Position numbers and translations under genes: made by a program | Shown here: piece after piece, positions 1 to 6,063 of the stretch | Layout of the letters: each line of letters starts with the position of its first letter | Position numbering within the stretch: position 1 is the stretch's first letter | The notes under the pieces: generated by a model | Database searches by the model: none | What the model saw: only the letters and a program-made list of their open reading frames with translations | What the model was told of the DNA's origin: nothing | DNA from: Gammaproteobacteria bacterium UBA3498 | GTDB taxonomy: Bacteria > Pseudomonadota > Gammaproteobacteria > Pseudomonadales > Pseudohongiellaceae | Direction: 5' to 3' | DNA: 6,106 bases | Assembly: GCA_002377605.1 (NCBI GenBank) | Contig: DFQD01000139.1 | Coordinates: forward strand, 1-6,106

Positions 1-1
1 A

Positions 2-880
2 TCTGGTGCGCGTATCGTTAATTGTTGTGGATTTGATTCCATCCCCTCGGATTTGGGGGTTAAGTTTTTGCAGGATCTTGCCCAGGAACATTTCGGAGCT
101 TATTGCAAGCATGTGAAGATGCGTGTGAAAGGGACGAAGGGTGGGGCTTCAGGAGGAACAATTGCCAGTGTTATTAATCTTTTCCAAGAGGCAGCCAAAG
201 ATTCTTCGTTACGACAAGAATTGAAAGACCCTTACTCCATTTGTCCAGAAGGTCATCATTTTAAGGCTCGACAAAAAACAATTGCAGTGGAGTACGATGA
301 AGACTTTAATTCCTGGACTGGACCATTCTTAATGGCTGCCATTAACCAACGGGTCGTTTTGCGAACTAATGCTCTCTTAAGTCCTAGTTATGACGCTAAT
401 TTCATCTATGATGAGGGAACGCTTACAGGGGATGGGCGAGGCGGCGAAAAACGTGCAAAGCGATTATCTGCAGTGACTAGGATTGGTATGATTTGTTTCG
501 CACTACCCCCTGTCCGATGGCTTGCAACTCGGTTCTTCTTACCAAAGCCTGGAGAGGGACCAAGTCCCGGACAGCAGGACAAAGGATTCTTTGATCTCCG
601 TTTTTTCGGGAGCAATGACCTAGGTGGGAACATAATGGTAAAAGTTACCGGTGACAAGGATCCCGGTTATGGGGCAACCGCTAAGATGTTGGCGCAAGCA
701 GGCATCAGTTTGTGCCGTGACGTAGATAAGGGCTCATTTCCCGGAGGATTCTGGACCCCGGCTTCTATTTTTGGTGATCGATTGTTTGAAAGGTTGCAGA
801 CACACGCTGGCATGACGTTTGAGGCGTTGTCAGTGTCAAATCCCCGCTTATCACACAATAATGTGGCGGATATGGATTAA
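2..880 (+). CDS. Saccharopine dehydrogenase-like / trans-acting enoyl reductase family protein, 5'-truncated by window edge
   Basis: This is the C-terminal 292 residues of an NAD(P)-dependent reductase of the saccharopine-dehydrogenase-like family that includes mycobacterial trans-acting enoyl reductases. The frame is open from base 2. The TTG at 53 is only an internal leucine, because conserved family sequence lies before it: CCGFDSIPSDLG at about residues 8-19 counted from base 2. Other family marks are GTKGGASGGTIAS (about 44-56), a LPKPGEGPSPGQQDKGFFDLRF segment in the middle (in two parts: PKPGEGPSP, then GFFDLRFFG), and a C-terminal GGFWTPASIFGDRLFERL followed by a GMTFE end. Full-length relatives are near 400 residues, so about 110 residues with the N-terminal Rossmann nucleotide motif lie outside the window. 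In mycobacteria a member reduces a double bond during phthiocerol lipid synthesis; in other bacteria the substrate is mostly unknown, and I would not transfer that role. It ends with TAA 18 nt from the stop of the convergent transporter gene. The C-terminus looks intact. Confidence 0.88.
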   Translation, partial: SGARIVNCCGFDSIPSDLGVKFLQDLAQEHFGAYCKHVKMRVKGTKGGASGGTIASVINLFQEAAKDSSLRQELKDPYSICPEGHHFKARQKTIAVEYDEDFNSWTGPFLMAAINQRVVLRTNALLSPSYDANFIYDEGTLTGDGRGGEKRAKRLSAVTRIGMICFALPPVRWLATRFFLPKPGEGPSPGQQDKGFFDLRFFGSNDLGGNIMVKVTGDKDPGYGATAKMLAQAGISLCRDVDKGSFPGGFWTPASIFGDRLFERLQTHAGMTFEALSVSNPRLSHNNVADMD

Positions 881-898
881 GTGGTCTTTGGTACTTTC

Positions 899-2440
899 TC
901 ACCCGCCGAACAAAGTAATATCAAATACCCGCGCCAGGATAAGTATCCCGCTCAAGCCAGTGAATATGGCCAAGCTAATGCAAGAGAAATATTTTGCAAA
1001 GTTTGATGGATAGAATGCCTTGTCTTCTTTTGGAATGATGGTGAGGCAAAAATATACATTAAAAAAGTAAATGACCGGGGCAACGAAGTAAGCTAACGCG
1101 GATGCAACCAGTACGAGGTATACAGGCCTCGGTATGCCTATAATTATAAGGAGCGCGGTGACCAGAGAGAAGATCATAGTGGCGCGATAGATGTTGTATT
1201 CCGAATACCACTTTGTCCTGTGCTCGTTCCCTAGATCATCCTTGTCTAACCCTTGCAGACTGGCGGTTGCAGGGAAAATATTGCGACAACAAGCTCCGAT
1301 TATCCGTGGCCAGCCATCAAAATAATTAAATGCAGTCGAAAACGTCGCAGCGAAAGCTCCAATTAAAAATATAATCATTAGCCCGTTGCCAACGCTTTCG
1401 GTAAATATTCGAGCGATATCACCTATTACGTCTTGTCCTTCTACGGAACTGGGATACATCCAAATGGCAGCGAGGATTAAGAATATACAGGCTATTATAA
1501 ATGACACTATATGGCCGAGTCGGAAGTCCCACAGGCCGATGGTGAACCATCGTTGACAATACAATTGCGTATGTGGGGAAAGTCTAGAAGTGTCTATAGT
1601 TAGATGTTCTTTTTTTGGTGCAAAAGGATCGAAGCGCTGGGCGAGACCAATCTCTTCCAATGTATGCCTTATTCTTCCCATTCCCACTTTCTTAGCCTTA
1701 CCCCATTCCGATGCCTGAAGAGAGACGTCAATACCTGTAGGTAGAAGGCCAAGAAATCCAGCGATAATCAACCATGATCCCGAAGGCATATCGAATGTTA
1801 CAAAGTACTGGGCTACAGATAAGGGGGGAGGATCAACGAAAAATACATAGACAGTGGTAAGAAAGAGAAATCCAGCCGCCGTCTTGGCAACCTGCTCGAC
1901 GATTTTATAGCTGCCACGCAATAAGATGAAAACTGAAAAAACCCCTAATAGAACTGCAAAGTATTCTATCGCTATTTCGAAGCCTAGTGACTCGCTGAAT
2001 AGATAGCTGAATAGGAAATAGAGCACCGCAGCGGCAGCTATCAAACGGCCGGCCTGACCGATTACACACTGCAATAAAGTGGTTGCCATAACGTACCATA
2101 GCGGCCATTTTCTCCATTGGGTGCCGTAGGCTTCAATTAAACTTTTGCCAGTTGCATTGGTAAATCGAAAAGCCATTTCGAAACCGTAGTATTTAAAGAT
2201 ATACGCAACTGGAATACACCACATTAGTGCGTAGGCGAAACGACCTCCAGCAGTGGGAGCGGTAATGATATGGCTGGTACCGATACCTGTCATCATCAGG
2301 ATAATGCCGGGACCAAAATGACCAATCATTTTTGAAAAAGACATATCGGGTAATTCGAGAGAAGATAAAGTCTTCTCTCCATCCTGAAGCGCTTGTGTAT
2401 CGACGGAGTTATTTTCGTTATCAGTAGTTACTTCATCCAC
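899..2440 (-). CDS. Divergent Nramp-family (LeuT-fold) membrane transporter lacking canonical metal-binding motifs
   Basis: This is a 513-residue polytopic inner-membrane protein with about 11 hydrophobic segments and a hydrophilic N-terminal tail of about 35 residues. The first helix reads HFGPGIILMMTGIGTSHI then TAGGRFAY (residues 41-70), the pattern of Nramp helix 1 (GPG, then AGxxFGY). The metal-ligating DPGN of classical Nramp is replaced by GTSH (54-57). In the helix-6 region the usual MPH is replaced around LLPTGIDVSLQASEW (232-246). A hydrophilic stretch of about 50 residues (247-300) follows helix 6, longer than usual, which with the tail explains the length above the typical 400-450. 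The start is GTG, supported by a strong GGAGGAG Shine-Dalgarno at 2448-2454 seven nt upstream; the next Met would cut off only the tail. It lies 62 nt downstream of the acid:CoA ligase on the same strand, so co-transcription is likely. Fold assignment is fairly confident; the cargo is unknown and may not be Mn or Fe. Confidence 0.8.
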   Translation of the reverse strand: MDEVTTDNENNSVDTQALQDGEKTLSSLELPDMSFSKMIGHFGPGIILMMTGIGTSHIITAPTAGGRFAYALMWCIPVAYIFKYYGFEMAFRFTNATGKSLIEAYGTQWRKWPLWYVMATTLLQCVIGQAGRLIAAAAVLYFLFSYLFSESLGFEIAIEYFAVLLGVFSVFILLRGSYKIVEQVAKTAAGFLFLTTVYVFFVDPPPLSVAQYFVTFDMPSGSWLIIAGFLGLLPTGIDVSLQASEWGKAKKVGMGRIRHTLEEIGLAQRFDPFAPKKEHLTIDTSRLSPHTQLYCQRWFTIGLWDFRLGHIVSFIIACIFLILAAIWMYPSSVEGQDVIGDIARIFTESVGNGLMIIFLIGAFAATFSTAFNYFDGWPRIIGACCRNIFPATASLQGLDKDDLGNEHRTKWYSEYNIYRATMIFSLVTALLIIIGIPRPVYLVLVASALAYFVAPVIYFFNVYFCLTIIPKEDKAFYPSNFAKYFSCISLAIFTGLSGILILARVFDITLFGG

Positions 2441-2447
2441 GGTTACG

Positions 2448-2454
2448 CTCCTCC
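2448..2454 (-). promoter_or_regulatory. Strong ribosome binding site for the Nramp-like gene
   Basis: On the minus strand the sequence reads GGAGGAG, seven nt before the GTG at 2440. This near-consensus Shine-Dalgarno fixes the GTG as the start and suggests efficient independent initiation rather than reliance on read-through from the upstream ligase gene. Confidence 0.8.
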
Positions 2455-2502
2455 AATGAATTGCCTAGGTGTTGTAGGCTCGGATAAGTTGTGATCTATT
2501 CT

Positions 2503-4017
2503 TTACGCGAGGCCTAGTTTCTCAGCTAGCCCTATTCGTTGCAGCTTTCCGGTAGGTCCTTTGGGTATCTCTTCCAGAATGACTACTTTTTTAGGAATTT
2601 TAAAGTCCGCCAGGCGCGTTGCGGCATAGTCTCGCAACCCGGTTTCATCGAGCTCCGCTCCAGCTTCTAATACAATGGCAGCAGCAACATCTTCACCGAG
2701 TTTTTTATGTGGAATGGCAAAAGTCACTACTTGGGCAACGCTTTGATGATCGAGCAATACTTCGTCTACTTCTCGGGGGGAAATTTTTTCACCGCCGCGA
2801 TTGATAATTTCTTTAAGACGACCGGTAAGTGTTAAATACCCTTTTTTATCTATGTGGCCTTGATCGCCTGTGCGAAACCATCCTTTTGAGAATGCGGAGG
2901 CGTTAGCTTCCTCATTGTTGAGATAGCCCGACGTTACATTTTCTCCTTGAATCACTACTTCGCCGATATCTCCGGCTGATAAAAGCTCACCTTCTTGATT
3001 CATTATTGAAATTTTAGGTCCAGCGGCTAATCCGACTGAGCCGGGTCTTTGGGATCCCCGGGGTAATGGATTACACGCCATTTGGTGTGCTGCTTCTGTC
3101 ATTCCGTAAGCTTCGATTACGGGAGCATCGAATGTTTCTTCTAGATCTTGCATTACTTGTGGTGGCAGGGAAGCTGAAGAAGAGCGGAGCAAACGCAGCT
3201 TTACGCTGTCTATAATGTGCTTGTTACGCTCTGCTCGAGAAAGAATGGCTTGATGCATGGTAGGAACACCGGTATACCAAGTAGGTCTAATTTCTTCCAG
3301 CCAGACAAAAAACTTTAAGGCATTGAAACCAGGCGTACAGTTAACGCAAGCACCAGCGTGTATCGAGCCCAATACGGCAGCAATTAGGCCATGGATGTGA
3401 AACAGAGGCATAATATTCAGGCAATAATCCGTTGATATAAGTTCTAAAGACAGAGAGACATTGCGCGCTGACGCACAGACATTCTGTTGGCTTAAGGGCA
3501 CGAGTTTGGGTCTCGAAGTGGTGCCTGAGGTATGTAGAACAAGCGCAATATCGGAAGACTCGGCAAGACCAGGTTTTAGTGAATCAGGGCTAATCGATTC
3601 ACCGATTAATTCAAATTTACCAGCTGGGTCAGTCTCCTCATGCTTCAGGACTACTACGGTTATGCCCAATTTCTCTGCACTTGCTGCAGCTGGCGAGTCA
3701 GTACCCTCTTCAACGACCAAAAGTTTTGGCTGTAAATCTTCCAAATAAAAGTCAAATTCTGTGCCGCGATAGGCTGGATTTAGCGGAGCGGTAGTAGCAG
3801 CCGCTCCAATACAAATAAACGCACTCGCCATTTCTGGTCCATTCGGCAGTACGATAGCTACAGTGTCATTGCGACCTACACCTAAGGTATTTAGTCGGGT
3901 TGCCGTATAATCTACTTGGGCGCGCAACTGATCATAAGTGAGTGCTTGTCTGTCAGGCGCCGCGATTGCGGCATCTTTTGCCTTACCGCAGTTGACTAAT
4001 TCTCCCAGTGTATTCAT
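2503..4017 (-). CDS. AMP-forming acid:CoA ligase, oxalyl-CoA synthetase (AAE3/Pcs60)-like
   Basis: This 504-residue ANL-superfamily enzyme activates a carboxylic acid to an acyl-adenylate and then to an acyl-CoA. All core motifs are present: P-loop HTSGTTSRPK (162-171), FHIHG (206-210), AYGMTE (303-308), GWFRTGD (379-385), the hinge GRLKEIINRGGEK (399-411), and a C-terminal PTGK with the catalytic lysine at 491. The stretch SSSASLPP (279-286) plus MTEAAHQM and NPLP then RPGSVG (306-329) closely resembles plant and yeast oxalyl-CoA synthetases, where the histidine after MTEA belongs to the oxalate pocket; here it is H311. Oxalate is therefore the best-guess substrate, though another small dicarboxylic or short-chain acid is possible. 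I chose ATG at 4017; an in-frame TTG at 4035 would add six residues before the family start and is less likely. A GGA is near 4027-4029. It probably heads an operon with the Nramp-like gene. No formyl-CoA transferase or oxalyl-CoA decarboxylase gene is in the window. Confidence 0.9.
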   Translation of the reverse strand: MNTLGELVNCGKAKDAAIAAPDRQALTYDQLRAQVDYTATRLNTLGVGRNDTVAIVLPNGPEMASAFICIGAAATTAPLNPAYRGTEFDFYLEDLQPKLLVVEEGTDSPAAASAEKLGITVVVLKHEETDPAGKFELIGESISPDSLKPGLAESSDIALVLHTSGTTSRPKLVPLSQQNVCASARNVSLSLELISTDYCLNIMPLFHIHGLIAAVLGSIHAGACVNCTPGFNALKFFVWLEEIRPTWYTGVPTMHQAILSRAERNKHIIDSVKLRLLRSSSASLPPQVMQDLEETFDAPVIEAYGMTEAAHQMACNPLPRGSQRPGSVGLAAGPKISIMNQEGELLSAGDIGEVVIQGENVTSGYLNNEEANASAFSKGWFRTGDQGHIDKKGYLTLTGRLKEIINRGGEKISPREVDEVLLDHQSVAQVVTFAIPHKKLGEDVAAAIVLEAGAELDETGLRDYAATRLADFKIPKKVVILEEIPKGPTGKLQRIGLAEKLGLA

Positions 4018-4095
4018 CTTATTTTTCCGGTACAAAGCGCGCAGTGTGCAAAACCAGGATATAGTAAGTCAAGTCTGTGAACATCGGATTTCTAC

Positions 4096-4125
4096 TTGAG
4101 CAAAGCTTTTATCTGACTCTATACT
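4096..4125 (+). promoter_or_regulatory. Candidate distal sigma70-type promoter for the ApbA-like/FAH unit
   Basis: A -35 element TTGAGC (4096-4101, four of six consensus positions) and a -10 element TATACT (4120-4125, five of six) are separated by 18 bp. Transcription would start near 4132, leaving a leader of about 115 nt. The -10 lies within a CTGACT direct repeat. Such matches arise by chance in AT-rich DNA, so this is tentative. Confidence 0.4.
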
Positions 4126-4184
4126 GACTTTAAACATTTCTAGGTAGTTTCACCAATCCATCTCGACTCGTAGTGCAGTAAGCA

Positions 4185-4214
4185 TTGAGCTAGACTTATT
4201 TAGCACTCGATAAA
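4185..4214 (+). promoter_or_regulatory. Candidate proximal sigma70-type promoter for the ApbA-like/FAH unit
   Basis: The hexamer TTGAGC recurs at 4185-4190, and GATAAA (4209-4214, four of six) follows 18 bp later. It would give a short leader of about 28 nt before the ATG at 4249. The -10 is weaker than that of the distal candidate; either, both or neither may be used. Confidence 0.3.
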
Positions 4215-4234
4215 GCGAATTTTGCTAAAACGTT

Positions 4235-4238
4235 AGGA
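4235..4238 (+). promoter_or_regulatory. Ribosome binding site before the GTG/ATG start pair of the ApbA-like gene
   Basis: AGGA at 4235-4238 lies 7 nt before GTG 4246 and 10 nt before ATG 4249. Spacing slightly favours GTG, but family members begin with MRI directly before the GxGxxG loop, which favours ATG. The difference is one residue. Confidence 0.6.
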
Positions 4239-4248
4239 AATACAAGTG

Positions 4249-5226
4249 ATGCGGATATGTGTTTACGGTGCCGGTGCCATTGGAGGCTATCTTGGTGCAA
4301 TGCTTTCCAAAACTGAAACTGAAGTTAGCCTGATTGCCCGGGGACCACATTTGCAGGCCATGCAGGAGCGAGGCTTAAGGGTGCTCACGGGAGAAAGTGA
4401 AAGTGTGTACCATCTCCATTGCACAGATAGTCCTGAAAGCCTGCCTCCACAAGACTTTGTTATCGTCACCCTTAAAGCCCATTCTGTCCCTAAAATCGTA
4501 CCTCAGATTAAAGGTCTTCTTGCATACCAAGGAGCTGTAGTCACAGCTGTTAATGGCATTCCCTGGTGGTATTTCTACGGAGTGAAAGGAGCATTCGAAA
4601 ATAAGCGCCTCCAGTCTGTGGATCCCGATGATATCCAGTGGTCGCAATTAGGGCCTGAGCGTGCCATTGGATGTGTTGTGTACCCGGCCTGCGATTTGAT
4701 AGAGCCAGGTGTTATTCGACATTTGGAAGGAAACAGATTTACCTTGGGCGAACCCAGCGGAGAAAAAACTGAGCGAGTAGTGGCATTAAGTCAGACGTTT
4801 ATCGAAGCTGGATTAAAGGCACCAGTTAGGCCCAGGATTAGAGATGATATTTGGATAAAGCTATGGGGAAATTTGTGTTTTAACCCAATAAGCGCGCTAA
4901 CCAACGCTACCCTTGATGTAATAGCTACAGAGTTAGGAACCAGAAATATCGCCCGGGGCATGATGGGGGAAGCGCAACAGATTGCTGAAACCCTGGGTGT
5001 TAGATTCGCCGTCGATATTGAGAAGCGTATTGACGGGGCAGCTAAAGTGGGAGCCCATAAAACATCGATGTTGCAGGATCTTGAACAAGGGCGTCCTATG
5101 GAAATTGATGCTCTTCTAACCGTGATTCAGGAATTGGGTAAAATGACGGGAATACAAACTCCTAACATTGATACTATCCTAGCACTTGTAATTCAGAGAG
5201 CTGAGCAGGCAGGTTGTTATAACTAA
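4249..5226 (+). CDS. Ketopantoate reductase-like (ApbA/PanE family) 2-oxoacid/2-hydroxyacid dehydrogenase
   Basis: This cytosolic NAD(P)H-dependent oxidoreductase has 325 residues from ATG 4249 (326 if the GTG at 4246 is used), slightly longer than E. coli PanE. The N-terminal Rossmann loop is GAGAIGG (8-14). The catalytic set known from PanE appears complete: Asn in VNG (N102), the Lys and two Asn of KLWGNLCFNPISAL (K204, N208, N212), and the Glu of MEID (E285) after SMLQDLEQGRP. A NGIPWWYF segment (102-109) marks a subfamily that I know mainly from catabolic neighbourhoods rather than vitamin B5 loci, so pantothenate synthesis is possible but not favoured: no panB or panC is near. The partner, an FAH-family enzyme, starts 12 nt after the stop, so the two are almost surely one operon. 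I infer reduction of a 2-oxo acid, or the reverse, in a carboxylic-acid pathway; the true substrate cannot be read from the sequence. Confidence 0.9.
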   Translation: MRICVYGAGAIGGYLGAMLSKTETEVSLIARGPHLQAMQERGLRVLTGESESVYHLHCTDSPESLPPQDFVIVTLKAHSVPKIVPQIKGLLAYQGAVVTAVNGIPWWYFYGVKGAFENKRLQSVDPDDIQWSQLGPERAIGCVVYPACDLIEPGVIRHLEGNRFTLGEPSGEKTERVVALSQTFIEAGLKAPVRPRIRDDIWIKLWGNLCFNPISALTNATLDVIATELGTRNIARGMMGEAQQIAETLGVRFAVDIEKRIDGAAKVGAHKTSMLQDLEQGRPMEIDALLTVIQELGKMTGIQTPNIDTILALVIQRAEQAGCYN

Positions 5227-5238
5227 CAAGAAGCATTT

Positions 5239-6036
5239 ATGAGTAAATGGATCAGATTTAGACGTCAAAACTCAAAATTAGACGAGTTTGGGAGATTAGT
5301 TGATGAGGTTGATTTTGACGAGCAACGAGTCAAAGTTTGTGTGGGGGACCTATTTGATAATAACGAGTCCACAGACGAGATACTAAAAGTAAAGGACTTG
5401 AATTTACTCACCCCCTGTTGGCCGGGCAAAATGTTTGGTCTATGGAAAAATGTTGGAAGCGCGATAGAAAATCAAGGATTGATGATTCCCGAAGAACCTC
5501 TGTTCTTTCTTAAGACCAATAATTGTTATCTACCTCATCTTGGGGAAGTTAGACGCCCAGCTAATTATGAAGGTAAAGTAATCTTTGAAGGTGAGCTCGG
5601 GGTAGTGATAGGAAAGGTTTGCAAGCATGTTTCCGAAGAATCTGCCGACGATTACATTTTCGGTTACACCAACGTTAACGATACAACTGCTCTAGAACTA
5701 ATTAGAAAAGATCCGACTTTTCCACAGTGGTGTCGAGCTAAAAGTATGGATACTTTTGGTGCCTTCGGTCCTAGCATAAGCACTAAGGTGGATCTCAATC
5801 AAATGCAGGTCAAAACCTTCAATCGTGGAAGAATGAGACAGGATTATGCAGTCTCTGATTTTATTTTTTCGCCTCAACAAATAGTAAGTTTTTTGTCCCA
5901 GGAAATGACCTTATTCCCTGGGGATTTGATTGCGTGCGGTACAGGAGACGGTATTTTATTATGGAAGCCGGGAACTACTGTTGAAGTTCGAATTGATGGA
6001 TTGGATCCGCTTACCAACGCCATGGCGTCTAACTGA
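5239..6036 (+). CDS. Fumarylacetoacetate hydrolase (FAH)-family protein
   Basis: This 265-residue cytosolic enzyme has a short N-terminal domain (about 1-60) and the FAH catalytic domain. Members hydrolyse acylpyruvates, decarboxylate oxaloacetate or other 2-oxo diacids, or hydrate/isomerise intermediates of aromatic meta-cleavage. The divalent-metal ligands are visible as E-x-E in FEGELGVVIGK (E117, E119) and the Asp of YTNVND (D148). The conserved lysine of RAKSMDTFGAFGP is K168, and the glycine turn near the C-terminus reads CGTGDG (233-238) instead of the more common GTPxGVG. The active-site lid, usually containing a histidine in a NYxxHAxE or WNNFHALA-type motif, here reads LWKNVGSAIEN (68-78) with no histidine; a glutamate (E77) remains. 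Start ATG 5239 follows the ApbA-like stop by 12 nt with a weak AAGAAG ribosome site. Family assignment is firm; exact activity is unknown, and loss of the histidine could mean altered chemistry. Confidence 0.9.
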   Translation: MSKWIRFRRQNSKLDEFGRLVDEVDFDEQRVKVCVGDLFDNNESTDEILKVKDLNLLTPCWPGKMFGLWKNVGSAIENQGLMIPEEPLFFLKTNNCYLPHLGEVRRPANYEGKVIFEGELGVVIGKVCKHVSEESADDYIFGYTNVNDTTALELIRKDPTFPQWCRAKSMDTFGAFGPSISTKVDLNQMQVKTFNRGRMRQDYAVSDFIFSPQQIVSFLSQEMTLFPGDLIACGTGDGILLWKPGTTVEVRIDGLDPLTNAMASN

Positions 6037-6063
6037 ACCTTTTCGACTTCAAGAACGGACGTT

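Larger units (their letters stand above)
4018..4248. other. Divergent intergenic regulatory region
   Basis: This 231-nt gap separates the ligase start on the minus strand from the ApbA-like start on the plus strand, so it must carry promoters for both units unless one is read from elsewhere. It is AT-rich compared with the genes. Visible items are two TTGAGC hexamers (4096-4101 and 4185-4190), each followed by a possible -10 box, and a CTGACT direct repeat (4113-4118 and 4124-4129) with an 11-bp period. I found no convincing minus-strand promoter: possible -10 boxes there (such as TATATC, the complement of 4058-4063) lack a fair -35 at 16-18 bp. No open frame of gene quality or structured RNA is apparent. 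Confidence 0.7.

Noticed and set aside
865..907. GGCGG ... CCGCC inverted repeat spanning the convergent gene ends, considered as a bidirectional terminator.
   Set aside because: The arms are 5 bp with a loop of more than 30 nt and no flanking T-run.
819..1013. Plus-strand 64-codon open frame overlapping both convergent gene ends.
   Set aside because: It has no ribosome site or family features and runs antisense to the transporter C-terminus.
2463..2479. Inverted repeat GCCTA / TAGGC with a 7-nt loop between the ligase and transporter genes, considered as a terminator or attenuator.
   Set aside because: The stem is only 5 bp and no T-run follows on the transcribed strand, so it is too weak to call.
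3461..3748. Plus-strand open frame of 95 codons within the ligase gene.
   Set aside because: It is antisense to well-conserved ligase motifs, has no recognisable domain, and is the usual shadow of a real gene.
2503..4035. TTG at 4035 as the ligase start.
   Set aside because: ATG at 4017 gives the family-like N-terminus with a purine-rich stretch just upstream; the six extra residues YRKNK-type look like leader sequence.
4102..4109. Palindrome AAAGCTTT in the divergent region, considered as an operator.
   Set aside because: Eight-base palindromes of this AT-rich kind are expected by chance.
4249..5226. Assigning the dehydrogenase as panE, the pantothenate pathway enzyme.
   Set aside because: Catalytic residues fit the family, but the neighbours and the NGIPWWYF subfamily mark do not support a pantothenate role strongly enough for a gene symbol.
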